NCBI RefSeq assembly: GCF_015453285.1
Contig: NZ_JADLZT010000012.1
Coordinates: 62,001-126,000, forward strand
Direction of reading: 5' to 3'
Length of the DNA stretch: 64,000 nucleotides
Source: Lysobacter niastensis
GTDB taxonomy: Bacteria; Pseudomonadota; Gammaproteobacteria; Xanthomonadales; Xanthomonadaceae
Shown: piece after piece, positions 26,054 to 35,080 of the stretch
Layout of the letters: every line of letters starts with the position of its first letter
How positions within the stretch are numbered: position 1 is the first letter of the stretch
Program-made: the position numbers and the translations under genes
The notes under the pieces: model-generated
Database searches by the model: none
Seen by the model: only the letters and a program-made list of their open reading frames with translations
What the model was told of the DNA's origin: nothing

Positions 26054-29000
26054 ATGAAAGCTCCATCCGCACACGGCGGCCGCCGCGGCCTTGCCGTCTT
26101 CGTGTTTCTGGCAGCGGGCGCATTCGCAACGCCGGCATTGGCCGCGAACGACTGCAAGAACCCGAGCGTGAAGATCCAGGGCAGCCAGGTCTATGACGGC
26201 TTCCCGGATTCGATCGAAACCTCGCCGGGCAACTTCCGGCGCAACACGATCACGCTGAACAACAGTCCCTCGTCGAAGCCCGAACCCGGCCCGAACGCGA
26301 TCTACACCTGGTCTCAAGGCACCGGCCAGACCGCCGGAAGCTTCAACACGACAAGCGGGCCTTCGACGACATTCACCGTGCCCGATGTCGGCACCGCCGG
26401 CGAAACCATCACGGTCACGATGCGGGTGCAGAGCACGGAGCCCGGCTGTGTCGGCACGTTCACCGACACGGTCACGCTGAACGTCGTCGACCGCAACAAC
26501 GTAATCGTCAACAACCCGCCGGTGGCCGCCGCCAGCGCCTCGCCCGCCGTGGCCGACGAGGGCGTCACGGTGACGCTGAGCAGCGCAGGCTCGAACGACC
26601 CCGAGGGCAAGCCGCTCTCATATACCTGGTCGCAACAGAGCGGTGCGGCGGTCGTCCTGAGCGACATCCACACACCCAGCGCCACGTTCCAGGCACCGAA
26701 CACTGCCTATCCCAATGGCGCCACGCTGGTGTTCCGGCTCACCGTCAACGACGGCGTCTATACCGACATCGAGGACGTCACGGTCAACATCAGCTGGGTC
26801 AACGACCCGCCCGTGACGGCGCTCACCTGCCCGTCCGCAGTGAATGAGCGCCAGCCCATCGCGCTCAACGGCAGCGCGAGCCGCGATGGCGACAACGGCA
26901 TCGCCTCGTACGCCTGGAGCGGCGGCTGGCCGCAGCTCAACCTGAGCGGCTTCGCGACGAATTCAATTTCGGTTCCGGCGAGAACGCTCGGCTACCAGGA
27001 TGCCGGCTTCTATACGTTCCGCCTCACCACGACCGACGCGATGGGTGCCTTCACCTTCGCCGAGTGCGCCGTGCAGATCCGCGACGTCACGGCCCCCGTG
27101 TTCACCCTGCCCGCCGACATCGTGCAGGAGGCCTCGTCGGCCGCCGGTAACGTCGTGCTTTACACGGCCTCGGCATTCGACGCGGTTGATGGCAGCCTGC
27201 CGGCCCCGAACTTCTCGTGCGCGCCGGCATCGGCCAGCACGTTCGCAGTGAAGACGACGCCGGTGACCTGCAGTGCCAGCGACTCGGCAGGCAATTCCGC
27301 GCAGGGCGCCTTCAACGTCACGATCCAGGACACCACCGCACCGGTGCTCAACGTACCGCTCGCGTTCGGTGTCGAAGCCACCGGGCCCGACGGCGCAATT
27401 GTCGAGTACTTCGCCACGTCGACCGACATCGTCGACGGCGTGCGCGACGCAACCTGCGCGCCGGCGAGCGGTACTCAGTTTGTGCTCGGCGACACGACCG
27501 TCACCTGCGCCGCAACGGACGATCACGGCAACGCCGCGGCCTCCAAGTCGTTCATTGTCACCGTGCACGACACCACCGCGCCGGCGATCGATGCGCACGA
27601 GGACATCACCGGCATCGAGGCGACCGGCCCGACCGGCGCCGTGGTGACCTTCGACAATCCAGCGACGCACGACATCGTCGATGGCGATGGCATCGCGAAC
27701 TGCCTGCCGCAATCCGGGTCCACCTTCCCGGTCGGGACGAGCATCGTCCACTGCCGTGCCTCCGATGCCGCAGGCAACCGCAGCACATCGCAGTTCTCGG
27801 TGACGGTGGTCGATTCCACGCCGCCGGTGATCGCGCCACACGACGACGTCATCGCGGAGGCCACGAGCGCGGCAGGCGCCGACGTCACTTACACACCGCC
27901 TGGCACGATCGATCTGGTCAGCGGCGCCGGCACCGCGGTGTGCCTGCCCGCGTCCGGCTCGCTGTTCGAGCTGGGCTCAACGGAGATCACCTGCAACGCA
28001 TCCGACACGGCCGGCAATGCGGCCGAGCCGACTTACTTCAACGTGATCGTCCGCGACAGCACGCCGCCGGTGATCGACCAGCCGGACGACGTCGGTCCGC
28101 TCGAAGCGACCAGCGCGGCCGGCGCGCAGGCCTTCTACACCAGCCCCCAGACGCACGACGCGGTCGACGGCACCGGAACCGCAAGCTGCTCGCCGGTCTC
28201 CGGCACCGTCTTCGCGCTGGGCCAGACCGAAGTCACCTGCTCGGCGCACGATGCTGCGGGCAACGTCGCGACGCCGAAGTCGTTCTTCGTCAACGTGCAC
28301 GACACCACGCCACCGGTGATCGACCCGCACGCGGACATCCCCGGCGTCGAAGCGACCGGCCCGGCTGGCGCCGTGGTGACCTTCGACGGTCCGGCGACGC
28401 ATGACATCGTCGATGGCGACGGCGTCTCCACCTGCGCTCCGGCGTCCGGTTCCGTGTTTGCCATCGGCGCGACCAACGTCAGTTGCGCCGCCAGCGACGC
28501 CGCGGGCAATGCCGGCAAGCCGAGCGGATTCGTCGTCACCGTGGTCGATACGACGGCGCCGGCAGTCACGGCGCCGCCGGGCCAAGTCGTCGAAGCCACC
28601 GGGCCGCTGACGGAGGTCGATATCGGGCAGGCCACTGCCACCGATGCAGTCGGTGTCGTGTCGTTGACCCATGATGCACCGTCCGCATTCGCACTCGGCG
28701 CAACGACGGTCATCTGGACCGCACGCGACGCGGCCGGAAACACCGGCACTGCCACCCAGACCGTGACCGTGCGCGATACCACGGCGCCTGCGATCAGCGT
28801 GCCGGAGGCCATCGTCCGCGAAGCGACGTCCCCCGACGGCGCCACGGTGACCTTCGTGGCCTCCGCGCACGACCTCGTCTACGGCAACGTCGCGGTGAGC
28901 TGCGCACCGGCCTCTGGCAGCACGTTCGCGCTGGGCACCACGACCGTGGCCTGCTCGTCCACCGACGGCTCGGGCAACACGGGGAGCGCAAGCTTCACCG

Positions 29001-29593
29001 TCACGGTGCAGGACACGACCAGGCCGGTCATCAGCTATCTCGGCCCGGTCAATGTCACCGCGGGCAGCAACGCAACGGCAGTGGTGAACTATCCGCAGCC
29101 GACTGCGTCGGACATCGTCGACGTCACCGTGCCGGTGATCTGCGGTCCGGAATCGGGCAGCACCTTCAGCATCGGCACGACGCAGGTGCGCTGCAGCGCG
29201 ACCGACAAGGCGGGCAACAAGGCCGAGGGCTCGTTCCCGGTCACGGTCAGCTTTGCCTGGAATGGTTTCTTCCGTCCGGTCGACATGGCGCCGACGCTCA
29301 ACTCATCGAAGGCCGGCAGCGCGATCCCGTTGAAGTTCAGCCTGGGCAGCTACCAGGGGATGTCGATCATGGCCGCAGGCTATCCGAAGTCCGCACCGAT
29401 GGGCTGCAGCTCGAACGAGGACCCGTTGCTGGAAACCGTCACCGCCGGCCAGAGCAGCCTGCAGTACGACGCCAGTGCAAACCAGTACGTCTACGTCTGG
29501 AAGAGCGAGAAATCGTGGGCCGGCACCTGCCGGCAGATCCAGGTGAAGCTGATCGACGGCTCCGTGCACACCGCCAACTTCTCCTTCAAGTAA
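26054..29593 (+). CDS. large secreted HYR-repeat protein with C-terminal PxKF domain
   Basis: The 1179-residue product has a signal peptide (FVFLAAGAFATPALA-AND). Two PKD/REJ-like domains follow (to about residue 340). Nine tandem HYR domains of about 80 residues (about 343-1060) each start D(T/S/V)T(A/P/R)P and contain EAT or equivalent and C.ASD.AGN. The end is a PxKF-like domain (SSKAGSAIPLKFSLG, SWAGTCRQIQVKL). HYR domains are Ig-like adhesion modules. Repeats 3 and 6 are almost identical in places (GAVVTFD-PATHDIVDGDG), implying recent duplication. AGGGGGAAC precedes the ATG. Neighbouring genes suggest secretion by the type II system, unproven. Confidence 0.85.
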   Translation: MKAPSAHGGRRGLAVFVFLAAGAFATPALAANDCKNPSVKIQGSQVYDGFPDSIETSPGNFRRNTITLNNSPSSKPEPGPNAIYTWSQGTGQTAGSFNTTSGPSTTFTVPDVGTAGETITVTMRVQSTEPGCVGTFTDTVTLNVVDRNNVIVNNPPVAAASASPAVADEGVTVTLSSAGSNDPEGKPLSYTWSQQSGAAVVLSDIHTPSATFQAPNTAYPNGATLVFRLTVNDGVYTDIEDVTVNISWVNDPPVTALTCPSAVNERQPIALNGSASRDGDNGIASYAWSGGWPQLNLSGFATNSISVPARTLGYQDAGFYTFRLTTTDAMGAFTFAECAVQIRDVTAPVFTLPADIVQEASSAAGNVVLYTASAFDAVDGSLPAPNFSCAPASASTFAVKTTPVTCSASDSAGNSAQGAFNVTIQDTTAPVLNVPLAFGVEATGPDGAIVEYFATSTDIVDGVRDATCAPASGTQFVLGDTTVTCAATDDHGNAAASKSFIVTVHDTTAPAIDAHEDITGIEATGPTGAVVTFDNPATHDIVDGDGIANCLPQSGSTFPVGTSIVHCRASDAAGNRSTSQFSVTVVDSTPPVIAPHDDVIAEATSAAGADVTYTPPGTIDLVSGAGTAVCLPASGSLFELGSTEITCNASDTAGNAAEPTYFNVIVRDSTPPVIDQPDDVGPLEATSAAGAQAFYTSPQTHDAVDGTGTASCSPVSGTVFALGQTEVTCSAHDAAGNVATPKSFFVNVHDTTPPVIDPHADIPGVEATGPAGAVVTFDGPATHDIVDGDGVSTCAPASGSVFAIGATNVSCAASDAAGNAGKPSGFVVTVVDTTAPAVTAPPGQVVEATGPLTEVDIGQATATDAVGVVSLTHDAPSAFALGATTVIWTARDAAGNTGTATQTVTVRDTTAPAISVPEAIVREATSPDGATVTFVASAHDLVYGNVAVSCAPASGSTFALGTTTVACSSTDGSGNTGSASFTVTVQDTTRPVISYLGPVNVTAGSNATAVVNYPQPTASDIVDVTVPVICGPESGSTFSIGTTQVRCSATDKAGNKAEGSFPVTVSFAWNGFFRPVDMAPTLNSSKAGSAIPLKFSLGSYQGMSIMAAGYPKSAPMGCSSNEDPLLETVTAGQSSLQYDASANQYVYVWKSEKSWAGTCRQIQVKLIDGSVHTANFSFK

Positions 29594-29608
29594 GCGGCGC
29601 GATGGCAA

Positions 29609-29645
29609 CAAAAAAGCCGGGCCTTCGGGCCCGGCTTTTTCTTTC
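29609..29645. terminator. bidirectional intrinsic terminator between the HYR gene and purL
   Basis: AAAAAGCCGGGCC and GGCCCGGCTTTTT form a long stem around a TTCG tetraloop, with an A-run on the left and a T-run on the right. It can therefore terminate the plus-strand HYR gene (stop at 29593) and the minus-strand purL (stop at 29664). Confidence 0.92.
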
Positions 29646-29663
29646 AACCTTGCGGCGGCGGAA

Positions 29664-32600
29664 TCAGCCCACCCACGCCCGCGCATTGCGGAACATGCGC
29701 ATCCACGGCGAGTCCACGCCCCACTCCGGCGGCGCCCAGCTCAGGTTGGCGCTGCGCGGCGTGCGCTCCGGATGCGGCATCAGGATGGTGGCGCGGCCAT
29801 CGTCGGTGGTCAGGCCGGTGATGCCGTCGGGCGAGCCATTCGGGTTGAGCGGGTACTGCATCGCTGCCTGGCCGTTGCCGTCGATGTAACGCAGCGACAC
29901 GTGCGCGGCGGTCTGGTCGAGCGTGCTGTCGAACTCGGCACGTCCTTCGCCGTGCGCCACCGCTACCGGGATGCGCGAGCCGGCCATGTCGCGGAAGAAC
30001 AGCGACGGCGACTCGACCACTTCCAGCAGGCCCAGGCGCGCCTCGAACTGCTCGCTGCGGTTGCGCAGGAACTTCGGCCAGTGCGTCGCGCCGGGGATGA
30101 TCGGCTTGAGCTGCGACAACATCTGGCAGCCGTTGCACACGCCCAGCGAGAAGCTGTCGCTGCGCTCGAAGAACGCGGCGAACGCATCGCGCAGCGCGCC
30201 ACGCTCCAGCACCGAGGTCGCCCAGCCGCGGCCGGCACCGAGCACGTCGCCGTAGCTGAAGCCGCCGCAGGCGACCAGCCCCTTGAAGGCGTCCAGCGAC
30301 ACGCGGCCGCTGACGAGGTCGCTCATGTGCACGTCGAACGACTCGAAGCCTGCACGGTCGAACGCCGCGGCCATCTCGATCTGGCCGTTGACGCCCTGCT
30401 CGCGCAGGATCGCGACCTTCGGCCGCACGCCGGTATTGATGAACGGCGCGGCGATGTCCTGCTGCGGATCGAAAACCAGCTTCGGCTTGATGCCCGGCGC
30501 GTTGAAGTCGCGCGCGATGGCGCGTTCCTCGTCGGCGCACTCGGGGTTGTCGCGCAGCTTCTGCATCGCGTGGGTGGTCGCCCACCACGCATCGAACAGG
30601 TCGTCCCAGCGCCATTCGATCAGTGTCTTGCCTTCATCGCGCACGCGCACGGCGGGAGCCGTGGTCGGCCTGGCGATACGCTGCGCGCAGTCGATCAGGC
30701 CATGGCGCGCGACGAGGTCGGCGAACTCGGCACGGTCCTCGTTCGAGACCTGCACGATCGCGCCGAGCTCTTCGTTGAACAGCGTGCGGAACGGATCATC
30801 GCCCCAGCCATCGAGGTTGATGTCCAGGCCCAGGCGCGAGCAGAACGCCATCTCGCACAGCGCCGCGAACGCACCGCCGTCGGAACGGTCGTGGTAGGCC
30901 TGCAGCACACCCGCTTCGCGCGCATCGCGGATCAGCTCGAAGAAGTCGCGCAGGCGCTGCGGGTTGTCCAGGTCCGGCACGCCACCGGCGAACGCGGGCA
31001 GCGTGCCGTTGCCGTTCGCTTCGGGGAAGCACTGCGCCAGCACCGAGCCACCGAGGCGCTGCTTGCCGGCGCCCAGGCCGATCAGCCACAGCTCGGATTC
31101 CTCGTCGCGCACCAGCAGCGGCGTCAGCTGACGGCGCACGTCGACCACCGGCGCGAACGCACTGACGATCAACGACACCGGCGACACCGACTTGTGCGGC
31201 TTGCCGTCGTTGTGCCACTGCGCCTGCATCGACAGCGAATCCTTGCCGACCGGAATGCTCAGCTCCAGCTCCGGGCACAATTCCATGCCCACGGCCTTGA
31301 CCGCGTCGAACAGCAGCGCGTCCTCGCCGGGGTGTCCGGCGGCGGCCATCCAGTTGGCCGAGAGCTTGATGCGCGCAAGCGACTCCACCGGCGCGGCGCA
31401 CAGGTTGGTGATGGCCTCGCCCACGGCCATGCGCGCGGCGGCAGCGGCATCGAGCAGCGCCAGCGGCGTGCGCTCGCCGATCGACATCGCTTCGCCGACG
31501 AAACCGTCGAAGCCCGACAGCGTGATCGCGCAGTCGGCCAGCGGCAGCTGCCACGGACCGACCATCTGGTCGCGCGCGGTCAGGCCGCCGACGGTCCGGT
31601 CGCCGATCGTGACGAGGAAGTTCTTGGCAGCGACGGTCGGATGCGCGAGCACGCGCAGTCCCGCCTCGTGCAGGTCCAGCCCCTGCCAATCCAGCTCCGG
31701 CCACGGCGCGGCGGGCGGATGCTTCGTGTCGCGATGCATCTTCGGCGGCTTGCCGAACAACACGTCCATCGGAAAATCGATAGGCCAGTCATGGCCGGCT
31801 TCGCGCGCGTTTTCCACCGTCGCGCCGTAGCCGACGACCAGGTGTTCCTCGGCGGTCGCGTAACCGACCACCGCGAACGGACAGCGCTCGCGCTCGCAGA
31901 TCGCGGTGAACTCGGCGATGCGGTCGGCCGGCAGGCCGAGCACGTAGCGCTCCTGCGACTCGTTGCACCACAGCTGCATCGGCGACAGCGACGGATCGTC
32001 GCTGGGTACCTTGGCCAGGTCGATCACGCCACCGAGGCCGGAGTCGTGCAGCAATTCCGGGATCGCATTGGACAGGCCGCCGGCACCGACATCGTGCGCG
32101 GTGGCGATCGGGTTGTCCTCGCCGCGTGCGACGCAGCGGTCGATCACTTCCTGGCAGCGGCGCTCCATCTCCGGGTTGTCGCGCTGCACGCTGGCGAAGT
32201 CGAGGTCTTCGTGGCTTTCGCCGGAGGCGACCGAACTCGCCGCGCCTCCGCCCAGGCCGATCAGCATCGCCGGACCGCCGAGCACCACGACCGCGTCGCC
32301 CGGCTTCATGCCGAGCTTCTTGACCTGCACGCGATCGATCGCGCCGAGGCCGCCGGCCAGCATGATCGGCTTGTCGTAGGCACGCGCGTGCGCGCCTTCG
32401 TCGAGCTCGAAGCTGCGGAAGTAACCGGTCAGGTTGGGGCGGCCGAACTCGTTGTTGAACGCCGCCGCGCCGATCGGGCCGTCGAGCATGATCTCGAGCG
32501 CCGGTGCCATGCGCGGGTTGAGCGAACGCTGCGTTTCCCACGGCTGCGGCAGCGTCGGGATGCGCAGGTGCGAAACGCTGAAGCCGCACAGGCCCGCCTT

Positions 32601-33563
32601 GGGCCGGCCGCCGCGGCCGGTCGCGCCTTCGTCGCGGATTTCGCCGCCATTGCCGGTCGATGCGCCCGGGAACGGCGCAATCGCGGTCGGGTGGTTGTGC
32701 GTCTCGACCTTGATCGCGAACGCCGAATCGACCTGCGCCTCGGCGCGGTATGCATGGGTCTGCGGATCGGGACGGAAGCGGCGGCTGGCGTAGCCCTCGA
32801 CCACCGCGGCGTTGTCGCTGTAGGCCGAGAGCGTGTGCTCCGGCGTGGTCGCGTGCGTGTTCTTGATCATCCTGAACAACGACAACGGTTGCTCACGACC
32901 GTTGATCGTCCAGGACGCGTTGAAGATCTTGTGGCGGCAGTGCTCGGAGTTGGCCTGCGCGAACATCATCAGCTCGATGTCCGACGGCTCGCGGCCGAGC
33001 GCGGCGAAGCGCTCGCGCAGGTAGGCGATCTCGTCGTCGGCCAGGGCGAGGCCAAGCCGGACGTTGGCGTTCTCCAGGTCGGCCAGCGCGATGCGCTCCA
33101 GGCTGCCGCGCGCCGGCACGGCGAACAGCGCGGCCGCATCGTCGCGCGCTTCCAGCAGCGACTGCGTCATCGGGTCGTGCAGCACCTTGGCCAGCGCGCC
33201 CTGCGTCGGCGCGTCGCCCGGCCAGCCGGCCAGGTCGAACCGCGTGCCGCGCTCGACGCGCTTCACCGGCAGGCCGGCGCCGTGCATCAGCTCGGTCGAC
33301 TTGCTGGCCCAGGGCGACAGCGTGCCCAGGCGCGGGGATACGTAACGCGAGACGGCACCGGCTTCGCGCGCGGCCTCGGCGGGCGCGGCCTGCAGGATGC
33401 GCCGCAACGTTTCAGCGTCGGGGGTTTGTCCGGGCTCGGGTTCGACCCAGTAGACATGCCATGCGCCGAGCAGGCGGACGGACGGATGGAGGGCTTGCAG
33501 GCGGGCTTGGAGCCGCTCGCGGCGGAACGGCGACAGGGCGGATGCGCCCTCGAGGACGATCAT
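29664..33563 (-). CDS. purL: phosphoribosylformylglycinamidine synthase, large single-chain form
   Basis: PurL converts FGAR to FGAM with glutamine and ATP in purine synthesis. The 1299-residue chain is the fused proteobacterial type: an N-terminal PurS-like domain, tandem AIRS-like synthetase halves ([16 protein letters not shown] near 215, [20 protein letters not shown] near 295), and a C-terminal class I glutaminase. The glutaminase has nucleophile Cys in [14 protein letters not shown], preceded by [15 protein letters not shown] and followed by the catalytic His in [11 protein letters not shown]. Its strong codon constraint leaves a nearly full-length open frame on the opposite strand, which is a shadow. 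Confidence 0.97.
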   Translation of the reverse strand: MIVLEGASALSPFRRERLQARLQALHPSVRLLGAWHVYWVEPEPGQTPDAETLRRILQAAPAEAAREAGAVSRYVSPRLGTLSPWASKSTELMHGAGLPVKRVERGTRFDLAGWPGDAPTQGALAKVLHDPMTQSLLEARDDAAALFAVPARGSLERIALADLENANVRLGLALADDEIAYLRERFAALGREPSDIELMMFAQANSEHCRHKIFNASWTINGREQPLSLFRMIKNTHATTPEHTLSAYSDNAAVVEGYASRRFRPDPQTHAYRAEAQVDSAFAIKVETHNHPTAIAPFPGASTGNGGEIRDEGATGRGGRPKAGLCGFSVSHLRIPTLPQPWETQRSLNPRMAPALEIMLDGPIGAAAFNNEFGRPNLTGYFRSFELDEGAHARAYDKPIMLAGGLGAIDRVQVKKLGMKPGDAVVVLGGPAMLIGLGGGAASSVASGESHEDLDFASVQRDNPEMERRCQEVIDRCVARGEDNPIATAHDVGAGGLSNAIPELLHDSGLGGVIDLAKVPSDDPSLSPMQLWCNESQERYVLGLPADRIAEFTAICERERCPFAVVGYATAEEHLVVGYGATVENAREAGHDWPIDFPMDVLFGKPPKMHRDTKHPPAAPWPELDWQGLDLHEAGLRVLAHPTVAAKNFLVTIGDRTVGGLTARDQMVGPWQLPLADCAITLSGFDGFVGEAMSIGERTPLALLDAAAAARMAVGEAITNLCAAPVESLARIKLSANWMAAAGHPGEDALLFDAVKAVGMELCPELELSIPVGKDSLSMQAQWHNDGKPHKSVSPVSLIVSAFAPVVDVRRQLTPLLVRDEESELWLIGLGAGKQRLGGSVLAQCFPEANGNGTLPAFAGGVPDLDNPQRLRDFFELIRDAREAGVLQAYHDRSDGGAFAALCEMAFCSRLGLDINLDGWGDDPFRTLFNEELGAIVQVSNEDRAEFADLVARHGLIDCAQRIARPTTAPAVRVRDEGKTLIEWRWDDLFDAWWATTHAMQKLRDNPECADEERAIARDFNAPGIKPKLVFDPQQDIAAPFINTGVRPKVAILREQGVNGQIEMAAAFDRAGFESFDVHMSDLVSGRVSLDAFKGLVACGGFSYGDVLGAGRGWATSVLERGALRDAFAAFFERSDSFSLGVCNGCQMLSQLKPIIPGATHWPKFLRNRSEQFEARLGLLEVVESPSLFFRDMAGSRIPVAVAHGEGRAEFDSTLDQTAAHVSLRYIDGNGQAAMQYPLNPNGSPDGITGLTTDDGRATILMPHPERTPRSANLSWAPPEWGVDSPWMRMFRNARAWVG

Positions 33564-33681
33564 GTCCGGGGAACCGTGCTACGTCGGGGCCGGACATTGT
33601 AACGAACGACGGGCCGCGGCGGTTCCTGCAGGCCCGGAACTGCGGGTCGGGGCGATGGTCGCCCCGGCCGCAGGGGGTGGA

Positions 33682-34554
33682 TCAGAGGCCGCCGGCCGCG
33701 CCGCCCGGGCCCGCCGAGGCGGTCTTGGCCGAATCGGCAGCCAGCTTGTCGAGGGTGGCACGCAACGCCGCCGGCGGGATGTAGCCGCCGAGCTGGGTGC
33801 CGTCGGCGGCCAGGATCATCGGCGTGCCGGTGAGGCCGGCGCGCTGGCCGACGTCGTACTGCTGGTTGACGCTGGTCTTGCACGAGCGCGGCTGGATCTG
33901 GTGATCGTTCTTGGCGTCGGTCAGCGCCTTGCGGCGGTCCGGTGCGCACCAGACCGAGACCATCTTCTTGTAGTCGTCGCTGCCCAGGCCCATGCGCGGG
34001 AACGCGAGGTACTGCACCGCGATGCCCTGGCGGTTGTACTCGGCGATCTCACTGTGGAACTTGCGGCAGTAGCCGCATTCCACGTCGGTGAAGACGGTGA
34101 CGGTGTACTTCGGATTGGCCGGCGCGAACACGATGCGCTCGCTGACAGGAATGGTCTTCAGCAGGTCCTTGCGCATGGACGCGAGCGCGGTCTCACTGAG
34201 GTTCTTGCGCGCATCGACGTCGTACAACGCGCCGCCGGAGCCCGGCAGGAACAGGTAACGGCCGTCGTTGCTGACATAGACCACCTGCCCGCCCACGATC
34301 GCCTCCTGGAATCCAGGCATCGGCGCGGGCCCGACCTTGTCAGGCTTGACCCGTGCGTTGAGCTTGCCGATCGCATCCAGCGCCCGGGCCTCCGGAGTAC
34401 CGGCCTTCGGCGCCGCCGCGGCAGCGGGAGCCTTCGCGGCCATCGTGCCGCCGGCGCTGCTGGCCATCGCTCCCGGTGCCTTCGCCGAATCCGGCGCCTG
34501 CGCGCAGGCGGAGAGGCTGATCGCGCCGACGACGGCGAAAAGAATGCGCTTCAT
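33682..34554 (-). CDS. dsbC: thiol:disulfide interchange protein DsbC, probable lipoprotein
   Basis: The 290-residue protein has a thioredoxin domain with active site C160-G-Y-C163 (TVFTDVECGYCRKFHSEI) and the DsbC pattern GTPMILAADGTQLGGYIPP. It isomerises wrong disulfides in exported proteins. The N-terminus has the lipobox LSAC (Cys17) and an Ala/Pro/Lys linker of about 40 residues before the dimerisation domain, so it may be membrane-anchored, unlike soluble E. coli DsbC. The start at 34554 has AGGAAGA upstream. It follows xerD as in the xerD-dsbC pair of enterobacteria, and lies upstream of purL. Confidence 0.9.
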   Translation of the reverse strand: MKRILFAVVGAISLSACAQAPDSAKAPGAMASSAGGTMAAKAPAAAAAPKAGTPEARALDAIGKLNARVKPDKVGPAPMPGFQEAIVGGQVVYVSNDGRYLFLPGSGGALYDVDARKNLSETALASMRKDLLKTIPVSERIVFAPANPKYTVTVFTDVECGYCRKFHSEIAEYNRQGIAVQYLAFPRMGLGSDDYKKMVSVWCAPDRRKALTDAKNDHQIQPRSCKTSVNQQYDVGQRAGLTGTPMILAADGTQLGGYIPPAALRATLDKLAADSAKTASAGPGGAAGGL

Positions 34555-34757
34555 GAAATCTTCCTGGCGGGCAGTCCCGATGGGACCGCACTCATGGGGG
34601 GAGGTTCCCGGAATTGTGGCATGCCGGCCTGAACCGGCCAGTGCCGCCGGTCCCGGTCTTTGTTGCGCTGATGCGGGGAATGAGGTTGCGGACGATGCCC
34701 CGATGGCGGGACGAGAGTGAATAGGGGCTGCGCTGCTCCGTCTGACAGATCGCGCGG

Positions 34758-34863
34758 TGCATCTTCTTCGGATCATCCGGCCCGGCCATCCCATGGCCGG
34801 GCGTTCGGCAGGGCCGCGCGGCAGTGCCGCGCATATTCGTCTTCGAATAAACACGGTTGCCAT
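34758..34863 (+). repeat. dispersed palindromic repeat, xerD-dsbC array unit A
   Basis: The constant palindrome GCCCGGCCAT-CCC-ATGGCCGGGC occupies 34780-34802, preceded by TTCGGATCATCCG and followed by GTTCGGCAGG. An inner hairpin CGCGGC-AGT-GCCGCG follows. The outer arm is not closed; instead a small TATTCG/CGAATA hairpin follows. The next palindrome lies 117 bp downstream. Confidence 0.8.
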
Positions 34864-34975
34864 CCATGGCGGGACATACCGGCTTCGGATGGTCCGGCCC
34901 GGCCATCCATGGCCGGGCGTTCGCGGCCGCGCGCGCCAATGGCGCGCATGAAGATCTTCGATGAGAGAAGGCTGC
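34864..34975 (+). repeat. dispersed palindromic repeat, xerD-dsbC array unit B
   Basis: The unit starts CCATGGCGGGACATACCGG, close to the start of the units near 21.9 kb. It carries GCCCGGCCAT-CC-ATGGCCGGGC at 34897-34918, then GTTCG and an inner hairpin CGCGCC-AAT-GGCGCG. As in unit A the outer arm is degenerate. The next palindrome is 115 bp downstream. Confidence 0.8.
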
Positions 34976-35080
34976 CTTCCGGGGCGAGGCACCTAGGCTT
35001 CGGATGGTCCGGCCCGGCCATCCATGGCCGGGCGTTCGGCAGGCCGCGCGGCAGTGCCGCGCAAGCGGCCTGCCTCACCC
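34976..35080 (+). repeat. dispersed palindromic repeat, xerD-dsbC array unit C, ending on the xerD stop codon
   Basis: This complete copy has the constant palindrome at 35012-35033, GTTC at 35034-35037 and the variable hairpin at 35038-35074. Outer arms are GGCAGGCCG and CGGCCTGCC, inner arms CGCGGC and GCCGCG, loop AGT, 3' bulge CAAG. The flank TCACCC at 35075-35080 supplies the xerD stop codon. The arm lengths, loop length and bulge are identical to the copies at 22052-22088 and 35859-35895, although the arm sequences differ. Confidence 0.88.

Noticed and set aside
29772-33602. 1276-codon open frame opposite purL on the plus strand
   Set aside because: It is the reverse complement of the strongly conserved purL. 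It is rich in Arg, His, Ala and Val with no domain pattern and reflects high-GC third-position bias.
34758-35080. CRISPR-like array between dsbC and xerD
   Set aside because: Units are 105-117 bp, imperfect, each built around hairpins, with no short direct repeats separated by unique spacers and no cas genes nearby.
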